23,241 bases of DNA, taken from an uncultured Veillonella sp. Lineage in GTDB: Bacteria > Bacillota > Negativicutes > Veillonellales > Veillonellaceae. The translations under genes and the position numbers were made by a program. The notes beneath the pieces were generated by a model. It had not been told where the DNA came from, did not search any database, and was given only the letters and a program-made list of their open reading frames with translations. Location of the stretch: NCBI GenBank assembly GCA_900757715.1, contig CAAEOZ010000023.1, positions 1-23,241 on the forward strand, read 5' to 3'. Each line of letters starts with the position of its first letter. Within the stretch, counting starts at the first letter, position 1. Positions 1 to 10,300 of the stretch are shown here, piece after piece.

Positions 1-125
1 TAGCTTTGAATTATGGTTGGTTTTGACTGTGTCAAAACCCGCACTCTGGCATATGTTCAATCATTTTGATTGATTACCTATCATTGTTCAGTTTTCAAAA
101 ATCTGTGCCCCTTCATATGGGGTAC
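1..125 (-). other. Probable rRNA operon leader (5' part of pre-16S), 16S off the left edge
   Basis: Read on the minus strand, this stretch follows a strong promoter and contains TTTGAAAACTGAACAATG (complement of about 82-99). That resembles the boxA-like leader and spacer sequence of Firmicute rRNA operons. Simple stem-loops surround it: CCCC/GGGG at 108-122, a perfect 7-bp stem with a 3-nt loop at 57-73, and a perfect 9-bp stem with a 3-nt loop at 19-39. No coding frame fits. No 16S sequence is inside the window, so the assignment rests on promoter, motif and layout. Other strongly transcribed stable RNAs remain possible. Confidence 0.6.
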
Positions 126-131
126 TTGAAT

Positions 132-160
132 ATAATAACATTTCCATATACTGATGTCAA
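132..160 (-). promoter_or_regulatory. Strong sigma-A-type promoter, probably of an rRNA operon
   Basis: On the minus strand a perfect -35 TTGACA (complement of 155-160) is separated by 17 nt from the -10 TATTAT (complement of 132-137). Transcription should start near 124-126 and run leftwards out of the window. Upstream, about 161-235 is very AT-rich with recurring AAATTT and AAATTTGTC tracts at roughly helical spacing, as in the UP elements of rRNA promoters. The promoter lies beyond the terminator at 303-350, so it begins a new transcription unit. Confidence 0.7.
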
Positions 161-302
161 CAAAATTTGGACAAATTTTACGACAAATTTCAGGAAAATT
201 TTATCATTATTTTTGCACAATTTTACGGCCTAATTTTACAGATTTAAAACTTGAGTTATATTACTCTTTCAGACATATCATATAGGGAGAATTTAAAATA
301 AA

Positions 303-350
303 AAGAAGCCGCAACAAGAATACATCTATTGCATTCTGTTGCGACTTCTT
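303..350 (-). terminator. Rho-independent terminator after the 249-residue secreted protein gene
   Basis: On the minus strand an arm of about 18 nt (complement of 333-350) pairs with 303-321, with one G-U pair, one bulged base and an 11-nt loop. The stem is followed by a T-rich tail (TTCTTTTTATTTTA). It lies about 145 nt past the stop codon at 495 and separates that gene from the presumed rRNA promoter. The region between, 351-494, is AT-rich and holds only a weak 7-bp hairpin (420-451). Confidence 0.8.
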
Positions 351-494
351 GTCTATATGACAGTGTGTTAATAGAATCCCTTATTTGTGTCTCAACACTG
401 TATATTAAAAACTTTTATATATAAGGTTATTGCAACTGCACATTCCTTATAACAAAAGCTATACATATAATGTGATTATATATGTATTAGATGA

Positions 495-1244
495 TTAGTT
501 ATCTGTCTGAATCGCTTCACGAAGGTTAATTTCGTGCATGTCGCCAACAGAAGGTTCTTCTGCAGACATATTTTTTACAGTTTGTTTTGTAGCAAACCAA
601 ACTGCTTCGTTCATGTAATAACGCAATTCTTCATTAGATACATGTTCTTGATCTTGAGCCATGATATCAAGCATAGCATCTTCCAATGCTTGTGCTTCTT
701 CATCAGTCAAAGGACCGCCAACGGCCTTTTGTTTTTGAAGCAATTCATTCATGCGATCAACCATGCTGCGCAATACATTGTAACCATAGCTATTTGTGTA
801 ACCTTGGTCCTTATCATATTTAGGGAATGTGTAATAGCTATACTCGTTTTTATTACGGTTTTCACCATTCCAGTTCAATGCAGTTTCTTGGCCATGTACA
901 TAACCTAAAGAATGTTTACGGAAATAATCAGCATAGTTATGCTTATCTTTAGAATGTAACCATTTAGCTTCTTCTTTAGTTAACGCTTGATGATTATTCT
1001 TTTTGCTTTCAGCTAAAGCAATGTGTTTTTCCGCATTTTCCCATGCTTTCACAAATTCATGGATACTTTGCACTGCCTGAGGGCTAGCCACAGGAACCAA
1101 TACAACAGAACCTGTTGTAGGCGCTTTAGCTGGATTTGGTAAAAGCAATGGATCATCAAATGTAGCAGATGCCGCATTAACATGGAATACGCCACTGCCG
1201 AATAATACTGCCGCTGTGAAAGCAAGCAAAGTGGATTTTTTCAT
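495..1244 (-). CDS. Secreted protein of unknown function downstream of a trimeric autotransporter gene
   Basis: I do not recognise this 249-residue protein. The N-terminus is a typical Sec signal peptide: Lys2-Lys3, a hydrophobic core at about residues 5-20, and likely cleavage after VNA or ASA (about 24-27). There is no lipobox Cys and no Cys anywhere, so a soluble periplasmic or released protein is likely. The mature part has a Pro-rich start (LLLPNPAKAP), helical charged stretches (about 60-100), a Tyr/Asn-rich middle (about 112-150, with SYYTFPKYDKDQGY) and an acidic helical C-terminal half. The ATG is supported by AGAGGA about 7 nt upstream. It lies only 90 bp after the 3440-residue adhesin gene on the same strand, with no clear terminator or promoter between, so cotranscription is plausible. 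SadB and TpgA are known examples of small envelope proteins encoded next to TAAs, but I see no similarity to them. Confidence 0.85.
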   Translation of the reverse strand: MKKSTLLAFTAAVLFGSGVFHVNAASATFDDPLLLPNPAKAPTTGSVVLVPVASPQAVQSIHEFVKAWENAEKHIALAESKKNNHQALTKEEAKWLHSKDKHNYADYFRKHSLGYVHGQETALNWNGENRNKNEYSYYTFPKYDKDQGYTNSYGYNVLRSMVDRMNELLQKQKAVGGPLTDEEAQALEDAMLDIMAQDQEHVSNEELRYYMNEAVWFATKQTVKNMSAEEPSVGDMHEINLREAIQTDN

Positions 1245-1277
1245 TATATATTCCTCTTTTCTATCAACGAATTAAAT

Positions 1278-1314
1278 CGGGTGAGAGGACCCCCAAAAGG
1301 GAATCCTCAACCCG
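1278..1314 (-). other. Stable intergenic hairpin between the 3440-residue adhesin and secreted protein genes
   Basis: On the minus strand, the complement of 1299-1314 pairs with the complement of 1278-1294 around a TTTT loop. There are 5 bp, a small internal loop, 5 bp, two G-U pairs and 3 C-G pairs. The sequence after it is ATTTAATTCG, which is not a convincing U-tract, so I do not call it a terminator. It may protect the 3' end of the adhesin message or give partial read-through into the 249-residue gene. Confidence 0.6.
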
Positions 1315-1334
1315 TAATGTTCAGTATGAACGTA

Positions 1335-4300
1335 TTATAAACCTAGTCTTGCCATCATTGCAGCAATATTAGCTTTCATTTGTTCATTTTCAGCTTTCAA
1401 ATCAGCTACTTCACCTTTTAATCCTTGATTTTCAGCTTTCATTGCAGCAAGTTCACGTTGCATTGCATATGTGGAACTGATAGGTCCTTTACGGTAACGA
1501 TCTGCAGTTTCTGCTTCACCGTCTCTGTTACCTACTTTCCAAGTTACACCAGCATTTGCCATCATATGGCTATTGCTACCCGCCCAAGCTACGCCAGCAT
1601 GTAACATCATGGATTCATTTTTGTAATGAGCCACGCCTAATGCCAATGCGGAGTCACCACGGTAGTTACCATAACCTGCCATGATTTGAGTAGGTTCGTA
1701 AGGATCATAAGCCATAGGTTTCAATGCAGACAACGCGGAGGATAAAGCACCAACTTGACGAACTTCTTTTACAACATTATTCATGCTGTTTGCAACACGA
1801 TTAAGTTGGGAACCATTAACAGCATCAGTAGAAGTGGAGCTAATTTCACCTGGAGCCACGTTAGTAATCTTATTACCGCCGTTGTTCAAACCGGAGCTTG
1901 TTAAGGATACGCTGCCACCACCATTATTTTTAATTGTGATACCGTTACCGTTTGTCACAGTTGTATGACCGGAGTTATCCATAGTTGTAATGGAGTTGAT
2001 ACCAGTAATATCTTTTGCCAAACGAACATTCAAGCTGCCGTTGTTATCGGAAATAACACCGATATTGTTTGCAGTGGAAAGTTTGCTTTCATCAGTGATG
2101 CCACCTTTAACGGTTACTTTTTCACCTAAGTTACGATGGAATGCACCTTTATCACCTGCAAAGTCCAAGCCGGCTTTCTTAAGGCCATCGATACCTTTTT
2201 TCAAGTCGCCGATGTTAGCACCGTTTGTTAAGCTGCTGCTATTATCAGCGATATTGTTGATATCTTCGCCTTCGCCATAACCGCTTGCCATGTTAACAAC
2301 TTTATTACCACCATTGTTCAAGCCATCCTTAGTCAATGTTACTGCACCAGTACCATCTTTAGGGGAACCTTGACCTGCTGGAGGAGTAGTAATTGCAACA
2401 CCGTTGCTGCTAACAGTAGTAGTTACTTTAGTACTACCCATGCCAGATGTAACAACCATGCCATCTGCAGTTGTGCTTGTTCTCTTAGTCTTTTTGTCAG
2501 TAGTTACAACACCGTTAACAGTCAACTCAGTGGACTGAGTTGGATTATCTACAAGTACACCTTTAGCTGTTGTTTGAGTTGTATTATTTTGACTATCAGA
2601 TACTTTCACATTATCTGCAGTAAGAGTAGTCTTATTACCAAATGTATCAGTGCTTGTAACACCTCTACCGTTTGTTAAAGTGGAGTGTTGTTGATCGTCT
2701 GTAGTTGTAGTTACACTGCGTAAGTTCAAGTCTTTTTTGATATCTACAGTGTATGTTTTGGACTTATCCGCATTTGTTGTAGATGTTACAGTTGTATTGC
2801 CGCTATCGCCAGCTTTCACTGTCGTAGTTGCTGCCGCCATGCTGCTCTTCAACTGTTGAACATTAACTGCATCTGTATCATTTACACCAGCTGCCACGTT
2901 AGTAATCTTTTGATTATTTGCGTTTAAGCCTTCGTTAGAAATGTATGTTTTACCGCCTACAGATACGCCTTTATCGTCAAGAACAACTTGTTTATTTGGA
3001 TCGGAACCAACTGTTACAGAGTCAAGACCTTTAAGGTTCTTAGCAAGTTTAACGTTCAAGTTACCGTTTTCATTAACTACGCCAATGTTACCATTTGAAA
3101 GTTTAGAAGCATCAGCTTCGCCACCTTTAAGTTCCAATGTTTGACCAAGGTCTTTATGGATAGCTTCACCGGAGTCGCCTTTGAAGTTCAAGCCTTTCTT
3201 AGTCAAGTCTTGAGTGTTCTTATCAATTTTATTATCTACAACTTTCAATTGATCTTCTGTTGCAGCTTGACCGTTAGTGATCTTATTAGGATCCCAAGTT
3301 CTGTTAGTCAAATCATTAACAGTACCAGAACCACCATTGATAGTTACCTTACCGGAGTTGATTGTACCGTTTGTACCATTGATATTTACAGCATTAGCAC
3401 CTTCGCCAGCTCTAATGATACCTGTTGTACCATCGAAATGAACTGATGTATTGCCAGAGCCCAATGTCACTGTATCTTTCAAGTTTACAGTGTATGTTTT
3501 AGCTTTTGTAAGATCGTTGATTTCTTCTTCAACATGAATGTTCTTGCTACCTTTTACCTTAGTATCGGACGCAGCTTTTACTTCGTTCAATTGTTTAAGG
3601 TTAACAGCATCGCTATCTTCTGTACCAGCTTTAACATTTTTGATTTGTGTATTGTTTGCATTGAAGCCGTTGTTTGTAACAAATGTATTACCACCAATTG
3701 TCAAACCATTATTATTAATAGTTGTTTGACCAGTTGTTACGCTGTTCAAGCCTGTTAAATCTTTTGCAAGTTTAACATTCAACTTACCGTTTTCGGATAC
3801 AACACCGATATTGTTGTCAGACAATTTAGCTTTATCAGAAACGCCACCTACAACATCCAATGTTTGACCAAGATCTTTATGGATTACTTCGCCAGAATCA
3901 GCTTGGAAGTTCAAGCCCTTCTTAGTCAAGTCTTCAGTGTTTTTATCGATTTTGCTATCTACAACTTTCAATTGATCTTCTGTTGCAGCTTGACCAGAAA
4001 CAATATTTCCTGGAGTCCAAGTTTTGTTAGTCAAGTTGTTTACAGTACCATTTGCACCGTTAACTAGAACTTTACCAGCATTGATGTTTCCTGTTACACC
4101 ATCGATCGCTACTTTACCAGCATTAATTGTGCTGTTCATACCATTGATAGTCACTGCATTAGCGCCGTTACCAGCTTTTACGATACCTTTTGTACCGTCG
4201 ATATTAACAGCTGTGTCGCCGGAACCTAATGTTACAGTGTCTTTCAATGCAACTGTGTAAGTTTTAGCTTTTGTTACATTATCTACGGTTTCATCAACAT

Positions 4301-7300
4301 TGATGTTTTTGCTACCTTCTACTTTTGTATTAGATGCAGCTTTTACATCGTTCAATTGTTTAACATTTACAGCATCATTATCTTCCACGCCAGCTGTTAC
4401 GTTTTTGATTTGCGTATTGTTAGCGTTGAAGCCATTATCTGTAACGAATTGTTTGTTGTTGATTGTCAAACCATCGTTGTTGATAGTTGTTTGACCAGTT
4501 GTTACGCTGTTCAAGCCTGTTAAATCTTTTGCAAGTTTAACATTCAACTTACCGTTTTCGGATACCACACCGATGTTGTTATCGGACAATTTAGCTTTAT
4601 CAGAAGTGCCACCTACAACATCTAATGTTTCACCAAGGTTTTTATGAATGCTTGTTGCATCATCACCTTTGAAGTTCAAGCCTTTATTAGTGTTGTCTGT
4701 AACTTTTTGATCAACAGATTTCAATTGGTCTTCTGTTGCAGCTTGACCGTTTGTGATGTTATTAGGATCCCAAGTTCTGTTAGTCAAGTTGTTTACAGTA
4801 CCGTTTGCACCGTTAACAAGAACTTTACCTGCATTGATATTGCCTGTTACACCATCGATTGCAACTTTGCCAGCATTGATTGTGCTGTTTACGCCGTTGA
4901 TAGTTACTGCGTTAGCGCCGTCACCAGCTTTTACAATACCTTTTGTACCGTCGATGTTGACTGCATTATTACCGGAACCTAATGTTACAGTGTCTTTCAA
5001 TGCAACTGTGTAAGTTTTAGCTTTTGTTACATTATCTACAGTTTCATCAACATTGATGTTTTTGCTACCTTCTACTTTTGTATTAGATGCAGCTTTTACA
5101 TCGTTCAATTGTTTAACATTTACAGCATCGTTGTCTTCTACACCAGCAGTTACATTTTTGATTTGCGTATTGTTAGCATTGAAGCCATTAGCTGTAACGA
5201 ATTGTTTGTTGTTGATTGTCAAGCCATCGTTGTTGATAGTTGTTTGACCAGTTGTTACGCTGTTCAAGCCTGTTAAGTCTTTTGCAAGTTTAACATTCAA
5301 CTTACCGTTTTCAGATACCACACCGATATTGTTGTCGGACAATTTAGATTTTTCAGTAATGCCACCTACAACATCTAATGTTTGACCAAGATCTTTATGA
5401 ATTAATTCGCCAGAATCAGCTTGGAAGTTCAAGCCTTTCTTAGTCAAGTCATTGCCGTTGTCAGTGATTTTCTTATCAACAATTTTCAATTGGTCTTCTG
5501 TTGCAGCTTGACCACTTGTGAAGTTTTTGCCATCCCAAGTGATGTTTGTCAAGTTATTTACAGTACCAGCAGTACCGTTGACAGTCACTTTACCGGAGTT
5601 GATAGTGCCGTTTGTACCATTAATAGTTACAGCATTAGCACCGTCACCAGCTTTTATGATACCTGTAGTACCGTTGATGTTGATTGCATTATTGCCAGAA
5701 CCTAAAGTTACATTATCTTTCAATGCTACTTTGTAAGTTTTAGCTTGTGTATTAGGATCTACTGTGGAGTTAACATTGATGTTTTCGCTACCTTCAACTG
5801 TAGTGTTAGATGCATTTTTAACTTCATTCAATTGATTCAAGTTAACTGCATCATTGCCATCAGTACCAGCTTTTACGTTTTTGATTTGTGTGTTGTTAGC
5901 ATCAAAACCGTTAGCTGTAACGAATTTATTACCACCAATTGTTAAACCTTCGTTATTAATTGTTGTAGCACCAGTTGTTACACTTGTTAAGCCAGTCAAC
6001 TCTTTAGCGAGTTTAACATTCAACTTACCGTTTTCAGATACCACACCGATGTTATTGTCGGACAATTTAGCTTTATCGGAAGTACCACCTACAACGTCTA
6101 ATGTTTCGCCAAGGTCTTTATGAATGCTTGTAGCATCATCACCTTTGAAGTTCAAGCCCTTCTTAGTCAAGTTGCTACCGTTGTCAGTGATTTTCTTATC
6201 AACAACTTTCAATTGGTCTTCTGTTGCAGCTTGGCCGCTTGTGATGTTATTAGCATCCCAAGTGATATTTGTTAAGTTGTTTACAGTACCTTTAGCACCG
6301 TTAACAAGAACTTTACCGGAATTGATATTGCCTGTTACACCGTCAATCGCTACGTTACCAGCAGTAATTGTGCTGTTTGTACCGTTGATAGTTACAGCAT
6401 TGTTGCCTTCGCCGGCTTTTACAATACCTTTTGTACCGTCGATGTTAACAGCTGTATTGCCGGAACCCAATGTTACTGTGTCTTGTAAGCCAACTGTATA
6501 AGTCTTAGCTTTAGTAAGTGGATCTTCAGAATCAGTTACATTGATGTTTTTACCTGCTTTTACAACAGTTTTAGCTGCAGCTGCGTTATTAGATACTTCT
6601 TTCAACTGTTTAAGGTTAACTGCATGGTTATCCTCTGTACCAGCTTTCACATTTGTGATTTGAGTATCGTTAGCATTGAAGCCATTACTTGTAACAAATG
6701 TGTTGCCACCGATTGTCAAACCATTGTTGTTAATAGTTGTAGCACCAGTTGTTACGCTGTTCAAGCCTGTCAAATCTTTAGCAAGTTTAACATTCAATAC
6801 GCCGTTGTTATTAACTACGCCGATATTATTTTCTGAAAGCTTAGATGCATCAGCTTGACCACCAGAGATTTTTAATGTTTGACCAAGGTCTTTATGAATT
6901 GCAGTACCTGCATCACCTTGGAAGTTCAAACCTTTTTCTACGATTTCATTTTTTGTAGTATCAATTTTATTGTCTACAACTTTCAATTGATCTTCTGTAG
7001 CAGCTTGACCATTAGTAATAGCCTTAGGATTCCAAGTTCTGTTAGTCAATTCGTTAACAGTACCTGTAGTACCATTGATTGTTACTTTACCAGAGTTGAT
7101 AGTACCATTTGTGCCGTTGATAGTTACAGCATTAGCACCGTCGCCAGCTTTTACAATACCTGTTGTACCGTTAATATTGATAGCTGTATTACCAGAGCCT
7201 AATGTTACTTCATCTTTCAAGCCTACAGTATATGTTTTAGCTTTAGTTACATTGTCGATACTTTCATCAACTTTAATGTTTTTACCTTCAGCTACCTTTG

Positions 7301-10300
7301 TATTTGCTGCAGATGCGCTGTTGGATACTTCTTTTAATTGTGCCAAGTTTACTGCATCGCTGTCGATTGTACCACGAGCAACGTTAGTAATCTTGTTACC
7401 ACCATTATCCAAACCGGATTTAGTTAGGGATACAGATGCATTGTTAGTAGCACCGTTGTTGATAGTTACACCGTTGGAAGTAACTTTTGTATCGCCTACA
7501 GTTACGCTGTTCAAACCTTTAAGGTCTTTTGCCAAACGAACTTTCAAGTCGTTAGAACCATCGGATACAACACCGATATTGTCTTCTGCAGTCAATTTGG
7601 AAGCTTCTGTAATGCCACCTTTAACATTTACTTGTTCACCAAGTTTTTTATTGATTACGCTACCGGAGTCAGCACCGAATTTCATGCCTTTATTGATCAA
7701 TTCTTCTTTAGTCTTGAACAATTGGCTACCGTTGATAGCATCTGTGGATGTAGCTGTTACAGCGCCATCTTTTACATTTGTAATTGTAGTGCCATTAGCA
7801 CCTTCCAATGTTACCTTAGTCTTATCAACAACACCGTTATTGATGTCATATTTAACAGCACGATCTGTTAATTTATCTACAGAAGTCTTGGATGCAATGT
7901 TATTGATTGTAACTTGTTCTTTAACGCCTGCATGGTTTTTATCCTCTACAGTCAAGGATACTTCACCATTATCGTTTACCTTATAGGAACCGTCAGCGCT
8001 GGAGTTTCTTACAAGACGATAGTCAGTTGCACTGCTACCTTGTTGAGTAATTTGTTCACTAACTTTTTTCAACTGATCTTCAGTCGCTGCACGACCGGAT
8101 ACGATAGATGTGGAATCCCAGTTCTTATTGCTCAAGTTAGTTACATAATTACCAGTTTCACTTGCATGTTTCGTATTTTGAACAGTTTGAGCGCCCATTA
8201 CAACAGCACCAGCAGTTACTCTACCTGCTGTACCATCAAGAACTACTTGATTGTTACCGCTACCCAATGTCACTTTGTTGTTCAAACGAAGATCATATTT
8301 AGCGCCTTCAGTGCTTGTAGCAGGAGTTGTTGTCAATTTAAGGTTATCATCGGAAACAGTTACTTTAGAATGTTTACCTGCTTCGATTTTCACATCATGT
8401 AATTGGCTACCGTTTACAGCGTCTGTAGAAGTAGAGGATACTTCGCCGGCTTTCAAGTTAGTAATTGTTGTGCCACCTTGGCCTTCCAAAGTAACCTTGT
8501 TTTTATTAACAGTAGTACCGTTAAGATCATATTTAACAGCACGTTCTGTCAATTTATCCAATTCAGTTTTGGATGCAATATTGTTGATTGTTACCGTATT
8601 AGCAGGGTTGTTAGGATGAGCTTCATCTTTAACTTTCAAATCAACTTTATTGTTTTCTACAGAGTAAGAACCATCTGCAGAATTTGTATTGTTGATCAAG
8701 CGGTAATCTGTTTTAGCTGCATTAGTAGTCTTGATTTCATCAGACACTTTTTTCAACTGATCTTCAGTTGCTGCACGACCAGATGTGATTGTAGGGTTTT
8801 GAACATTCCATTCTTTATTGTCCAAACCAGTTACATAGTTTTTATTGTCGCTATGTTTACCTACACGAACAGAACCTGCAGTTACGCTGTTCAAACCTGT
8901 TAGGTCTTTTGCCAACTTAACATTAAGGTTGCCGTCTTTAGCTACAACACCGATGTTGTTGTCAGATAAAGCACCTGTGGCGCCACCAGTAATACCTAAA
9001 GTATCGCCAAGTTGTTTATTGATTTTAACATTGTTATCGCCTTGGAAGCTTAAGCCTTTAGCGATCTCGTTAGTGTTATTTGTGATATTAGTAGTATTGA
9101 TATCTTGTTGCTCTTTAGAAGCAAGGTTCGTCAACTTAACTTGTTTAGGGTTGGAACCATCAGCATCCGCAACAGTCAATGTCATGCTACCATCAGCAGC
9201 TACTTTATATTCGCCGTTGCTGCCTGCTGCAGGGTTTGCAATCAAGCGGTAGTCAGTTTTGGAAAGACCGTTAGAGATTTTAGAGATATCAACATCAAAT
9301 GTTTGATTATCATTACGTGTCAATGTCAATCTCTTACCGTCATTGGATACTGTACCGGATGTAACATACGTATTTTTCAAACCTGTTACTTCAGCAGTCA
9401 AACCATTTGTACCGGTCATGTTAATTTTGCCGTTACCGTTTGCTTCATACGTAGCAGCACCACGTTGTAAGTATTTATCGTATTTAGCCGCAATACGAGA
9501 GATATCACCGATATTAGCAGCATTTGTTAATGTATCACCACCGGATTGTACATTAGTAATTTGATACCCACCAGCATTGATACCGGTTCTGCTCATAGAA
9601 ACTTTACCAGTTGTAACGGAGTTGAAGTTTGCATCATCAACTGTTGCAACCGTAACATTATCTCCGGCGCCTTCTAATTTAATATTATTACCAGCTTTAA
9701 AGTTCACTGTACGATTAGGAGCTTTTACGTCTTTAACCTTTTGGCCATTAACTTGAAGTTCCCAACCGGAGTTTGCGGATTTAATAGCTTCATGAACAGT
9801 GTTTTTACCTGTATCACCAATATTAGTCATGGTGATAGAACCGTTTTGGTCAACCTGAGCATTGCCGCCTAAGATATTCTTAGTGCTTTTAGCTACATTA
9901 CCTACTGCATTAGCAACGCCATATAATTGGCTACCATTAATAGCATCTGTAGATTGTGCATTTACACGACCAGCTGCTACGTTAGTAATTGTACGTTTTG
10001 TAGAAGTATTACCTACGCTAACTGTGGAATCAGCAGTACCACCTGCATAGTTGTATTGCAAACCGTTAATAGTTTCACTAGCAGTGCTTACAGGAGCAGC
10101 TGTTGCAGAATTAGCACCTAACGCAACGCCACGAACGTTATTTACTGTTGCTTTGCTACCGAGAGCTAAGCCTTCGTTTTCTTGTACGCTTGCTTCGCTA
10201 CCGATTGCTACAGCATCAGTCACTTCTTTTTTCGCTTTAAGCTGAGTAATTAATTGAGCGTTATCTTTATAAACACTGCTATCACGTACACGTTCTAATG

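Noticed and set aside
372..383. 12-bp TAGAATCCCTTA also present inverted at 11688-11699 near the adhesin start
   Set aside because: Matches of this length are expected by chance many times in a 23-kb window, and the flanks do not align well.
420..451. TATAAGG/CCTTATA hairpin past the secreted protein gene
   Set aside because: It has only 7 bp with an 18-nt loop and no U-tract. The much better terminator is at 303-350.
534..908. 124-codon plus-strand frame opposite the secreted protein
   Set aside because: It is antisense to a gene with a clear signal peptide and ribosome binding site, with Cys/Phe-rich composition typical of a shadow.
1278..1314. Hairpin as the terminator of the 3440-aa adhesin
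   Set aside because: The stem is good, but neither strand has a run of T after it.
7075..7986. 303-codon open frame on the plus strand
   Set aside because: It lies wholly antisense to the repetitive adhesin stalk, has a low-complexity Leu/Pro/Ser/Thr composition mirroring the repeat codons, and recurs in related form opposite other repeats. It is a shadow frame.
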